Origin: Methylococcaceae bacterium
GTDB taxonomy: Bacteria > Pseudomonadota > Gammaproteobacteria > Methylococcales > Methylomonadaceae
DNA: 9,644 nucleotides
Direction: 5' to 3'
Assembly: GCA_030618325.1 (NCBI GenBank)
Contig: JAUXDP010000115.1
Span: 1 to 9,644 of the forward strand
A program made the position numbers and the translations under genes. Shown in pieces: positions 1 to 6,634 of the stretch (position 1 is the first letter of the stretch; each line of letters begins with the position of its first letter). Below the pieces are notes generated by a model. It saw nothing but the letters and a program-made list of their open reading frames with translations, did no database searches and was not told the DNA's origin.

Positions 1-2
1 CT

Positions 3-305
3 CAGGCAAAAGCCGATGGAACTTACAGCAAAGCGCTACAAACATTAGCCAACCTGGATTGCCTGATCATTGACGACTGGGGACTTGAACCATTAAAAGC
101 GGCACAACGTAATGATTTAATGGAAATTATGGATGATCGTCATGAAGATGCCTCCACTATTATGATTAGTCAATTACCCACGGATCAATGGTATCAATCT
201 ATTGGCGATAATACACTGGCTGATGCTATTTTAGATCGGCTGATGCACAACGCTCACCGGATCAACACAAGGGAGAATCTATGCGAAAAACACAATCAGA
301 ATTGA
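3..305 (+). CDS. istB: IS21-family helper ATPase IstB, C-terminal part, frameshifted near its end
   Basis: IstB is the AAA+/DnaA-like ATPase that assists the IstA transposase of IS21 elements. The frame is open from base 3. Visible signatures are the Walker B stretch CLIIDDWG, followed by GLEPL, then MEIMDDRHE, a sensor-like STIMISQLP, DQWYQSIGD and the family-typical DAILDRLMHNAHRI. The N-terminus with the P-loop is outside the window. IstB proteins usually finish with a GESMRK-type tail. Here this frame instead reads INTRENLCEKHNQN and stops at 303-305, while GESMRKTQSEL lies in the next frame from 272 and runs to a TAG at 332-334. One missing A in the AAGG context at 269-272 explains this. 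The ATPase core looks intact in the visible part, so the copy may be decaying or only altered in its tail. Confidence 0.82.
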   Translation, partial: QAKADGTYSKALQTLANLDCLIIDDWGLEPLKAAQRNDLMEIMDDRHEDASTIMISQLPTDQWYQSIGDNTLADAILDRLMHNAHRINTRENLCEKHNQN

Positions 306-347
306 CTGATCGTGAACACTTAGAGGTAAAATAGCCAAAACCCAATG

Positions 348-400
348 CGTGAACAAGGGAAGTGTTCACGATGGCCAGAATCGGTGTTCACCATCGCCAG
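348..400. repeat. IS21 terminal repeats: direct repeat pair plus inverted repeat hairpin
   Basis: Two 17-base direct repeats (362-378 and 384-400) differ at two positions, G/C and G/C swapped within CACGATGGCC versus CACCATCGCC. The first also pairs with an inverted CGTGAACA at 348-355 (partner TGTTCACG at 363-370, 7-base loop), a perfect 8-bp stem. A further inverted CGTGAACAC sits at 311-319. Repeated end motifs of this kind are the known transposase-binding sites of IS21-type elements; that role is inferred here. Confidence 0.6.
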
Positions 401-419
401 TATACGCAACTTGGCCATT

Positions 420-448
420 TTGATTATTAATTGAAAATAATTTATAAA
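420..448 (+). promoter_or_regulatory. candidate promoter for the small acidic protein
   Basis: TTGATT (420-425) and TATAAA (443-448) are separated by 17 bases, a good sigma-70 arrangement, and lie just outside the IS end at 408. Transcription would start around the ATG at 454, giving a leaderless or nearly leaderless message. This agrees with the absence of a Shine-Dalgarno sequence before 454 but is not proof. The DNA is AT-rich, so chance matches are likely. Confidence 0.3.
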
Positions 449-453
449 GTCTT

Positions 454-717
454 ATGAAAAAAATATTTGTAACTTTAGCAATATTATTAGTGGCCTCTAA
501 TGCCTATTCCCTAGATGTTGAAATGAATGATTCAAGTATATCGATTCGCATGAATGAGGGAGGAGAAAGCGTATCAATAAACAACTCGAGTAATGTAAAT
601 AAGTCCTCTCAAAGTATTGTGATAAATGACGAGGAAATAGATTCAGTTGATATTGATCAGCAAAGTGATGACGATGAAGATAGCCTTGATGTTGAAATGG
701 AAAATTTTATGGATTAA
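454..717 (+). CDS. small acidic exported protein of unknown function
   Basis: This is an 87-residue protein I do not recognise. Residues 1-19 form a clear Sec signal peptide: KK, then a hydrophobic core FVTLAILLVA, then NAYS with likely cleavage after Ser19. The mature part of about 68 residues has some 20 Asp/Glu against one Arg and one Lys, and no cysteine. It contains alternating polar/hydrophobic stretches (SISIRMN, SVSINN, SIVIND) that could form beta-strands, and an acidic QQSDDDEDS segment. The motif SLDVEM occurs twice, directly after the signal peptide and near the C-terminus. Strong acidity suggests cation binding or a periplasmic/extracellular location, but that is a guess. There is no convincing ribosome binding site, and the IS end lies 45 bases upstream, so its original promoter may have been lost. 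Confidence 0.6.
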   Translation: MKKIFVTLAILLVASNAYSLDVEMNDSSISIRMNEGGESVSINNSSNVNKSSQSIVINDEEIDSVDIDQQSDDDEDSLDVEMENFMD

Positions 718-737
718 TTTTTTTCTACTCTCGCCTA

Positions 738-773
738 CTAATTTTTGTAAATTCAAAGCAAATTAGTTTTTTT
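738..773 (+). terminator. probable Rho-independent terminator after the acidic protein gene
   Basis: CTAATTT (738-744) pairs with AAATTAG (760-766), and the stem is followed at once by seven T (767-773). The stem is AT-rich with a 15-base loop, so it is weak by itself, but the position 20 bases after the stop codon at 717 and the T-run support it. Confidence 0.5.
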
Positions 774-827
774 ACTAGCGTGCTCGGAACGATTGGGTTG
801 CCCACCTGACCAAGCTAGCCCTCAGAT

Positions 828-850
828 TTGTTCAAGGCCATTTTGAACAA
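828..850 (-). terminator. inverted repeat just downstream of ppk1
   Basis: TTGTTCAA (828-835) and TTGAACAA (843-850) form a perfect 8-bp inverted repeat with a 7-base loop, starting 4 bases past the ppk1 stop on the minus strand. No T-run follows on that strand, so it may be an intrinsic pause or mRNA 3' end stabiliser rather than a classical terminator. Confidence 0.3.
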
Positions 851-854
851 TTTC

Positions 855-2927
855 TTACGAAGCCATTTCCTCCTGCAACACCATTTGCGCTTGATAAGGC
901 TGATCTCCAACAGGCTTCATTTGTTTATAACTACCATCACTCTGTAGTATCCATGCTTGAGAGTCATCTTTTAGATAGCAATCTAAATCGTGCATAATTC
1001 GGTCATGCAGTTTTTTGTTTTCAACAGGAAAGCAGGTTTCTACCCTTCTAAACATGTTGCGACCCATTAAATCCGCACTGGCCGCATAAACTTCCGGATT
1101 ACCGTCATTTTCAAACACGTAAACTCGGGTATGTTCCAGGAATCGGCCTATGATAGAACGAACTTCGATATTTTCTGAAACACCGGCAACACCCGGCCTT
1201 AAACAACAAATACCTCGTATGATTAATTTTATTTCTACACCCGCCTGTGAGGCACGAAAGAGCGCTTGTATGGCTTGCTCTTCAACAACCGCATTCACTT
1301 TGATAATAATCCGAGCGGGTTTTCCTTGTTGGGCATTTTTAGTTTCTCTTTCGATTTTTTCTATAAGGCTTTTGTGCAACGTAAAAGGTGATTGCAACAA
1401 TTTGTTCAATCGGATAACTTTACCCAAACTGGTTAATTGAACAAATACCCGCCTGACATCCTCACCCAACTCTTTATTACAGGAAAACAAGCCATAATCG
1501 GTATAAAGCCGGGCTGTTTTGGGGTGGTAATTACCCGTCCCCAAGTGAATATAATTGCGAAATTTTTTGCCTTCCTTTCTTAGAATGAGACACATTTTGG
1601 CATGGGTTTTATAACCAACCACGCCATAAACCACGTGCACAGCAGCATCTTGCAAGCGTTCTGCCAAATCTATATTTTCTTGTTCATCAAATCTGGCCCG
1701 TAGCTCAATAACGACGGTAACCTCCTTACCTTCCTTCGCCGCTTTAACCAAAGCATTAACAATAGGTGAATCAGGCCCAGTTCGATATAAGGTTTGTTTA
1801 ATTGCCAGAACATTTGGATCAGATGCAGCCTGGCGTAAAAAATCAATAACCGGTGCAAATGACTCAAAAGGATGGTGCAGTAGAATATCTTGCTTTTTTA
1901 TGATTTCAAAAATATTTTTATTTTTTGAAAATACCGAAGGTAATGTCGGTTTAAATGGGATAAATTTAAGGTCAGGACGTTCAATTAGGCTATATATTGC
2001 CTGTAATCGATCTAAATTGACTGGCCCTTCAACTAAAAACACACGCTTCATATTCATGCCAAAAATAGAGCGCAAAAACTCTACTGTTTCTTCCGGACAA
2101 TTGGCATCAATTTCAAGACGTACTTCATCACCATAATTACGCATTGCCAACTCACCTTCGACAGCATGTAGCAAGTCATCAATCGCATCATCATCAACAA
2201 AAAGATCACTATTCCGAGTTACCCGAAACTGGTAACATCCCTTGACGGTCATCCCATGAAATGATTCGTTGATAAACTCATGAATAATGGAAGATAAAAA
2301 TACAAAATCATATGGCCCGCCATCGGTTAAATCGGCTGGCAACTGGATAATTCTGGGTAACGCTCTTGGCGCCTGTAATATTGCTCTACCACTATTACGC
2401 CCAAACGCATCTTTTCCGGTCAAGGAAATAATGAAGTTTAAACTTTTGTTTAAAATACGAGGAAAAGGATGCGCAGAATCAAGACCCACTGGCGTTAAAA
2501 TAGGAAGCAATTCTTCGTGAAAATATTGTTCCAGCCAATTTTTTTGTGCTTCCGTCCAATCCTTGCGCCGAAAAAAATGAATATTTTCTGCACTCAACAG
2601 AGGAATTAAAACATCATTTAAAATTCGATACTGATTAGCAACCAATTCATGTGCTTTTTCTGAAATTGCAGTCAACTGCTCAAGAGGCGTTAAACCATCT
2701 GAACCCACCGATGTTGGATCCATTGCCGCCAGTTGTAACACACCAGCAACTCTGACCTCATAAAATTCATCCAGATTGGAGCTGGAAATACATAAGTAAT
2801 TAAGCCTTTCCAGCAACGGGATTTGTTCTATTTCAGCCTGGGCCAGAACGCGTACATTAAATTCCAATAAACTTAATTCACGGTTGATATAAAGTTCTGG
2901 TTTTAATAAATCAATTTCATCAGTCAT
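855..2927 (-). CDS. ppk1: polyphosphate kinase 1
   Basis: This enzyme reversibly transfers the ATP gamma-phosphate to make long-chain inorganic polyphosphate, used in stress survival, motility and phosphate storage. At 690 residues it matches the usual Ppk1 length (about 690). Domains in order: N-terminal domain opening with YINRELSLLEFNVRVLAQA and SSSNLDEFYEVRVAGV (about 13-63), head domain (about 120-320), then two phospholipase-D-like C-terminal domains. The autophosphorylated histidine is in GYKTHAKM (His442) and the second essential histidine in GRFLEHTRVYVF (His599). IELRARFDEQENI, HLGTGNYHPKTARLYTD and SADLMGRNMFRRVE are all intact. The ATG lies 3 bases after the methyltransferase stop. 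An AGGAAA at 2946-2941 is 13 bases away, slightly far, so translation probably depends partly on coupling. It is the last gene of the folP operon. Confidence 0.97.
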   Translation of the reverse strand: MTDEIDLLKPELYINRELSLLEFNVRVLAQAEIEQIPLLERLNYLCISSSNLDEFYEVRVAGVLQLAAMDPTSVGSDGLTPLEQLTAISEKAHELVANQYRILNDVLIPLLSAENIHFFRRKDWTEAQKNWLEQYFHEELLPILTPVGLDSAHPFPRILNKSLNFIISLTGKDAFGRNSGRAILQAPRALPRIIQLPADLTDGGPYDFVFLSSIIHEFINESFHGMTVKGCYQFRVTRNSDLFVDDDAIDDLLHAVEGELAMRNYGDEVRLEIDANCPEETVEFLRSIFGMNMKRVFLVEGPVNLDRLQAIYSLIERPDLKFIPFKPTLPSVFSKNKNIFEIIKKQDILLHHPFESFAPVIDFLRQAASDPNVLAIKQTLYRTGPDSPIVNALVKAAKEGKEVTVVIELRARFDEQENIDLAERLQDAAVHVVYGVVGYKTHAKMCLILRKEGKKFRNYIHLGTGNYHPKTARLYTDYGLFSCNKELGEDVRRVFVQLTSLGKVIRLNKLLQSPFTLHKSLIEKIERETKNAQQGKPARIIIKVNAVVEEQAIQALFRASQAGVEIKLIIRGICCLRPGVAGVSENIEVRSIIGRFLEHTRVYVFENDGNPEVYAASADLMGRNMFRRVETCFPVENKKLHDRIMHDLDCYLKDDSQAWILQSDGSYKQMKPVGDQPYQAQMVLQEEMAS

Positions 2928-2930
2928 TGG

Positions 2931-3587
2931 TTATTGTAATTTTCCTGTGATAAAAACGTGCCAATCCGCGATCTGCTCTACTGCTAAATCCAGCTGTGCA
3001 TAGCTTAATTGTAATTTAATTTCGTCCAATGTGAAGGCCGCTAATAAAGAATGAAAAAAGTCGTGTTTGAGAATGTCTGGCTCGTTAGCAGCGTATTCAT
3101 CGACCATTTGGTTTGCTATGAATTCACTTTCAGGTCTTAATAAATCCATGATAAAAATCGAAGTCCTGGTTTTTGAACAAGCTTTTATAGTTTGCCAAAG
3201 CATTTGCGGATCCGATAAATGATGCAATAAACTATTACTGAAAATCACATCATAAGATCCTGGCAGCGCAGTGTTAAAAGGTATTCTGGCACAGATAAAG
3301 TTTATTTGCCTTGCTAACTCCGGCGTTAACCTTTTGTTACCATAATCCAGCATGGGTTTTGAACCATCAACAGCATCTATCGTACATTCAGGATATTTCT
3401 GGGCAAATCGGAAACAAATATCACCTGGCCCGCAACCTAAGTCCAGAGCCTTACCTGAAAAATTAGGGTCGAGATAATTACTGATAAGCTCAATAAAACG
3501 ATTATGTGGTTCTGAAAAATCTGCTTCTGCGTAAGCTTTTACTTGACCTTGTTCTTCCATTAACTCCGGCTCCTGGGTTCTACGCAT
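2931..3587 (-). CDS. class I SAM-dependent methyltransferase
   Basis: About 218 residues with a Rossmann methyltransferase fold. Motif I is ALDLGCGPGDICFRFA. The acidic residue after strand 2 is in TIDAVDGSKPML, and the post-motif is YDVIFSNSLLHHLSDP. The C-terminal half (FIMDLLRPESE, DFFHSLLAAFTLDEIKLQL) resembles small-molecule or lipid-type methyltransferases, but the substrate cannot be read from sequence. The open frame extends to 3686, but that part overlaps the upstream gene. I chose 3587 because it begins the MRRTQEPELMEEQ segment and has AGGGGG at 3600-3595, 7 bases upstream. The ATG at 3560, preceded by AGGAGCCGGAG, is a real alternative. With the 3587 start it overlaps the upstream deaminase-like gene by 8 bases, which implies translational coupling. 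Confidence 0.85.
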   Translation of the reverse strand: MRRTQEPELMEEQGQVKAYAEADFSEPHNRFIELISNYLDPNFSGKALDLGCGPGDICFRFAQKYPECTIDAVDGSKPMLDYGNKRLTPELARQINFICARIPFNTALPGSYDVIFSNSLLHHLSDPQMLWQTIKACSKTRTSIFIMDLLRPESEFIANQMVDEYAANEPDILKHDFFHSLLAAFTLDEIKLQLSYAQLDLAVEQIADWHVFITGKLQ

Positions 3588-4488
3588 CAATAAACCCCCT
3601 TTTCCCCTGCAAACCTCCTGTATGAACTGCAATGATACGGTGGCCCTTAGCAAAATACCCTTGCTTGACCAGAGCATAAATACCATACATCATCTTCCCG
3701 GTATAAACAGGCTCCAGTTCAATACCCGTTTGATGTTTAAAGCCATTAATAAAATCGAGCAATGTTGGAGTAGTTTTGGCGAAACCGCCAAAATGATAGT
3801 CGTGATTGATCGACCATTGACAGAAACTCGTTGAAGAATCAGGTAAGAGCTTTTTAACATCATGCTCCAAAAAATGCGTCCCTTTTAAAGCCGAAAAACC
3901 AAGTACTGCAGTCTGATCAAGTGAAGCTGCAATCATACCAGCCATAGTTGTACCGGTTCCACAAGGCACACAAATCGTATCGTAAGCTATATCAATTTCC
4001 TCTACCATTTCAGCCACACCCTGCAAAGCATATCCCAGAGCACCGCCTTCAGGCAACCAGTATTCATTTGGTTTTTGCTCAGGAAGTGATTGATAATGCC
4101 TTAATTCCCGATATGAGGAACGGGAAATAAACTTCAATTGCATACCCCAGGTAACCAGATCTTTTAGTGTTGGATTAAAAAGTTTTGGTTGTTCTCCTCG
4201 CACATAAGCCACGGTCGATATATTGAGCAATCTTCCAGTATAAGCTAATGCATGAAGATGATTAGAATAAGCACCGCCCATACTAATTATCGTATCGGCT
4301 CCTGTCGAAATCGCATGTTGCAAAATATATTTCAGCTTTCGCCATTTATTGCCGGAAATTATTGGGTGCAATAAATCATCACGTTTTAACCAAAGCTCGA
4401 TTTGATGGTCATCTAAAAGAGGAGCCGTTACCTTAGTCAACAATGAAGGTTGCAACTGCTGTTCTAGATTTCTCAGTTGCGGGTGCAT
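3580..4488 (-). CDS. PLP-dependent ACC deaminase / D-cysteine desulfhydrase family enzyme
   Basis: A 302-residue fold-type II PLP enzyme of the 1-aminocyclopropane-1-carboxylate deaminase/D-cysteine desulfhydrase family. The PLP lysine is expected in ISGNKWRKLKY (Lys48). SMGGAYSNHLHA (about 69-80) forms the substrate carboxylate loop, and CVPCGTGTTMAG is the glycine-rich phosphate-binding loop. The C-terminal PVYTGKMMYGI and IIAVHTGGLQG segments are family-typical. Family members release ammonia and 2-oxobutyrate from ACC, or sulfide, ammonia and pyruvate from D-cysteine. Bacterial members of about 300 residues without plant association are more often desulfhydrase-like, but substrate is not decided here. 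Its ATG is 2 bases after the folP stop and has no good ribosome site, so re-initiation after folP is likely. Confidence 0.88.
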   Translation of the reverse strand: MHPQLRNLEQQLQPSLLTKVTAPLLDDHQIELWLKRDDLLHPIISGNKWRKLKYILQHAISTGADTIISMGGAYSNHLHALAYTGRLLNISTVAYVRGEQPKLFNPTLKDLVTWGMQLKFISRSSYRELRHYQSLPEQKPNEYWLPEGGALGYALQGVAEMVEEIDIAYDTICVPCGTGTTMAGMIAASLDQTAVLGFSALKGTHFLEHDVKKLLPDSSTSFCQWSINHDYHFGGFAKTTPTLLDFINGFKHQTGIELEPVYTGKMMYGIYALVKQGYFAKGHRIIAVHTGGLQGKRGFIDA

Positions 4489-4490
4489 AT

Positions 4491-5315
4491 TCAGGTTTGT
4501 GATTGCTTAATGGCCCAGGCAATATCAGCAGCCTGTCTATTCTCCAAAATATCGTGCACCCTATATATTTGTACCCCAGCCATAACCCCCAAAGCCGTGG
4601 TAACAGCGGTTGCATTAGCTAGCTCTACCGGTTCGGTAATATCACAAATTTTCCCCAAAAAACCTTTCCGGCTGGTGCCCAACAATACCGGAAAACCAGT
4701 ATCTACGAAACGCTGCAAATTCGCCAATAAATCAAAATTATCTTGTTTACGCTTGCCAAAACCAATGCCCGGATCAATTACAATATTGCCTTTTTTGATT
4801 CCTGCTTTAACAGCAATTTGAATCCGTTGTTCCAGAAACACCAGAACCTCATCAGTTACCACTTGGTAACTTGGATTATCCTGCATATCTTGAGGTGATC
4901 CCTGCATGTGCATCAAAATGATCGGCACATCCCGTTCAGCAGCCAAGGTTAAAACAGCTTCATCATCACGCGCTGCAGCAATATCATTAATAATATTTGC
5001 CCCTGCATCAAGCGCAGCTTCTGCAACTATACTCTGTGTAGTATCAATGCTAATCGGTATATCCACAGAAACTTTTTCCCTGATACCTTCTATCACCGGA
5101 ACGACCCTGCGAATCTGCTCATCTACACCCACCTGTTCTGCATTGGGCCGTGTAGACTCGCCACCCACATCAATAATATCAGCACCTTCTGCAAGCATTT
5201 TTGCCGCTTGTTTCAAAGCCGCATTAACACCAGAGAATTGCCCACCATCGGAAAAACTATCAGGTGTAACATTTAATATCCCCATAATAACCGGCTTTTC
5301 TATCTTTCTAAACAT
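4491..5315 (-). CDS. folP: dihydropteroate synthase
   Basis: FolP condenses 7,8-dihydropterin pyrophosphate with p-aminobenzoate to give dihydropteroate, in folate synthesis; it is the sulfonamide target. With the start at 5315 it has 274 residues, the normal length. All key blocks are present: MGILNVTPDSFSDGG (11-25), DIIDVGGESTRPNA (46-59), ISIDTT (89-93), ANIINDI (106-112), LMHMQGSPQDMQ (134-145), IDPGIGFGKRKQDN (180-193) and LLGTSRKGFLG (211-221). The open frame continues to 5453, but I reject the extra 46 residues: GGTGAGG at 5330-5324 is 8 bases before this ATG and the family starts here. It is first in the four-gene operon. The usual partners ftsH and glmM are not beside it. Confidence 0.96.
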   Translation of the reverse strand: MFRKIEKPVIMGILNVTPDSFSDGGQFSGVNAALKQAAKMLAEGADIIDVGGESTRPNAEQVGVDEQIRRVVPVIEGIREKVSVDIPISIDTTQSIVAEAALDAGANIINDIAAARDDEAVLTLAAERDVPIILMHMQGSPQDMQDNPSYQVVTDEVLVFLEQRIQIAVKAGIKKGNIVIDPGIGFGKRKQDNFDLLANLQRFVDTGFPVLLGTSRKGFLGKICDITEPVELANATAVTTALGVMAGVQIYRVHDILENRQAADIAWAIKQSQT

Positions 5316-5351
5316 AAATAATGCCTCACCCAAATTTGAATCCGAAGTCTT

Positions 5352-5357
5352 AGTATA
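5352..5357 (-). promoter_or_regulatory. candidate -10 box of the folP-ppk1 operon
   Basis: On the minus strand TATACT (5357-5352) lies 37 bases upstream of the folP start in an AT-rich stretch (AATATATACTAAG). I see no good -35 at 17 bases, so the box alone is weak evidence. Position and the divergent gene arrangement are the main support. Confidence 0.3.
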
Positions 5358-5411
5358 TATTACTTGAACCACTAAATTTATTTGCCCTACAAACAGACAT
5401 TTATTAAAGAC

Positions 5412-5440
5412 TTGAAGACGCTGTAGAAAAGTGTTATTAA
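5412..5440 (+). promoter_or_regulatory. candidate sigma-70 promoter of the GDSL esterase
   Basis: TTGAAG (5412-5417) and TATTAA (5435-5440) are 17 bases apart. The predicted start near 5447 would give a 5' leader of about 26 bases holding the GAGGA at 5461-5465. It also excludes the longer reading frame start at 5431. Confidence 0.5.
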
Positions 5441-5448
5441 CCACTTTT
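5427..5448. promoter_or_regulatory. palindrome over the -10 region, possible operator
   Basis: AAAAGTG (5427-5433) and CACTTTT (5442-5448) are a perfect 7-bp inverted repeat separated by 8 bases, centred on the candidate -10 of the esterase promoter. A dimeric repressor bound here would block that promoter. It could instead be a chance AT-rich palindrome. Confidence 0.35.
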
Positions 5449-5472
5449 AACAAAAAAAATGAGGAACTGCTT

Positions 5473-6462
5473 ATGTATACAAAAATAAATGTACCCCACT
5501 TTATGGCAGTTGTTATATTGCTCTTTTCACTGCCTGCAAGTTCAGCATTGCTAGGCTTTAATAATATTTATGTGGTCGGAGATAGTCTTTCTGATACCGG
5601 AAATGTTTTTCATTTATTGGGCGGAGCAACAACTGAACCACCTTTTACTGATTTAATTCCTTCTGCAGCATATAGTAGCGGTCGGTTGTCGAATGGACCC
5701 GTTTGGGTCGAGCAGTTGGCATCAAGACTGGGATTAGACGTTCAGGCATCGTTGATAGGTGGAACCGGGTATGCGTATGGTGGCGCACGGACTGGCGCAG
5801 TAAATTCGCTAACGCCTTCATTAACAGAACAAGCCAAGGAAATAGTCAACCTACCAGGTAGGCTTCAGTCAGATGCATTGTACATCGTATGGGGAGGGAG
5901 CAATGATGTTCGTGATGCTGCAGCTACTGCCAATCCAACTCAGGCGGGTCTAATTATCCAAGACACCTTAAATAATATAGGTGGTGTAATTTCATCATTA
6001 GCAGGGGACGGTGCTACCCGCTTTTTGGTGCCTAATCTTCCTGATCTGTCCATAAGTCCTGCTCTCCAGGCTGCTGACCCTCTCACAAAAGGGTTTTTCT
6101 CTCAGTTATCATTAAGTTTCAATGAAAACCTTACTTCTATCTTATTACCTAGCCTCGAGGCTAGTTTACAAATAAATATAACTGAATTTGATTTTGAAAG
6201 TCTGGCAAACAATATTATTGCAAATCCAAATGACTTTGGGTTAACGAACACTACCGATCACTGCATTCAATTGGGTGGCGAGGTCTGTTCGAATCCTGAT
6301 GATTACCTTTTCTGGGATGGCATACATCCAACTACTGCCGGTCATACAATTTTGGGGGATCAGGCCTTTGCAGCGTTAATACCTATACCTGCTGCCTTAC
6401 CATTGTTTATGACTGGATTTTTCATTCTGGGGTTTTATTCCCGTCGCAGAAAATCAGTTTAA
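5473..6462 (+). CDS. exported GDSL-family esterase/lipase with VPLPA-type C-terminal sorting signal
   Basis: A 329-residue GDSL (SGNH-like) hydrolase that should cleave esters outside the cytoplasm. A signal peptide covers about residues 1-26 (hydrophobic MAVVILLFSLPASSA). Block I VVGDSLSDTGNVF carries the nucleophile Ser38. The glycine block is GTGYAYGGARTG (98-108). Block III GGSNDV holds Asn144, and block V DGIHPTTAGH holds Asp282 and His285. Cys264 and Cys272 could form a disulfide. The C-terminus is tripartite: IPIPA (303-307), a hydrophobic segment LPLFMTGFFILGFYS, and a basic RRRKS end. This is the VPLPA/PEP-CTERM layout processed by exosortase-type enzymes. The start at 5473 has GAGGA 7 bases upstream; the 14-residue longer form from 5431 lacks a ribosome site. 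It is divergent from the folP operon. Confidence 0.92.
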   Translation: MYTKINVPHFMAVVILLFSLPASSALLGFNNIYVVGDSLSDTGNVFHLLGGATTEPPFTDLIPSAAYSSGRLSNGPVWVEQLASRLGLDVQASLIGGTGYAYGGARTGAVNSLTPSLTEQAKEIVNLPGRLQSDALYIVWGGSNDVRDAAATANPTQAGLIIQDTLNNIGGVISSLAGDGATRFLVPNLPDLSISPALQAADPLTKGFFSQLSLSFNENLTSILLPSLEASLQINITEFDFESLANNIIANPNDFGLTNTTDHCIQLGGEVCSNPDDYLFWDGIHPTTAGHTILGDQAFAALIPIPAALPLFMTGFFILGFYSRRRKSV

Positions 6463-6507
6463 AAAACAATTGGGGTCAGGTTAACTTTCAAACAAAAATA
6501 ACATTTG

Positions 6508-6619
6508 TAGGGGAATAGCTTGTTTTCCCCAGCAAGTGGTCACTTAATGTAGCGGCAATATAGCCAAATATAGGAATAGTTATGGCATTCCAACCAAGCA
6601 TCCGTGTTACCAGTTAACG
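6508..6619. repeat. two-hairpin interspersed repeat, copy A
   Basis: This is one of three related copies (with 7967-8080 and 9131-9240). Stem 1 is GGGGAA (6510-6515) with TTCCCC (6525-6530). Stem 2 is GGAAT (6573-6577) with ATTCC (6587-6591). The unit closes with TCCGTGTTACCAGTTA. It lies between the converging ends of the esterase and the DUF5610 gene, ending 15 bases from the latter's stop codon. Confidence 0.6.
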
Positions 6620-6634
6620 CCGCAGAGAATTAAC

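Larger units (their letters stand above)
1..408 (+). mobile_element. IS21-family insertion sequence, right-hand end (left part outside window)
   Basis: The element is recognised by the IstB-like helper ATPase at its 3' side and by the repeat-rich terminus that follows. IS21 elements start with TG and end with CA and carry several transposase-binding repeats at each end. Here the outermost CA is at 407-408 (..TATACGCA), so I place the boundary there. Inside it, GTGTTCACGATGGCCAG (362-378) and GTGTTCACCATCGCCAG (384-400) form a direct repeat with a 22-base period, and CGTGAACA copies lie inverted at 311-318 and 348-355. The left end, istA and the target duplication are not visible, so the exact boundary is inferred and the completeness of the element is unknown. 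Confidence 0.75.

Noticed and set aside
781..854. Possible remnant of a gene or IS between the terminator and ppk1
   Set aside because: No open frame or terminal repeats of useful length; only the short inverted repeat at 828-850 stands out.
1150..1440. Antisense open frame over ppk1 (and others at 1900-2136 and 2287-2520)
   Set aside because: Shadows of the intact ppk1 gene without ribosome sites or recognisable motifs.
4477..4821. 114-residue antisense open frame over the folP 3' end
   Set aside because: Opposite strand of conserved folP motifs; no independent support.
4906..5367. 153-residue antisense open frame over folP
   Set aside because: A shadow of folP: the composition (runs of Ala, Ser, Ile) mirrors the complementary codons, and folP is certain.
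5316..5453. 46-residue N-terminal extension of FolP
   Set aside because: No homology to the family, overlaps the divergent esterase promoter, and a strong ribosome site precedes the start at 5315.
6471..6492. GGGGTCAGGTTAAC-like motif after the esterase gene
   Set aside because: It recalls GGGGTCAG-type repeats seen near IS200/REP-type transposases, but only one copy and no transposase are visible, so no element can be called.
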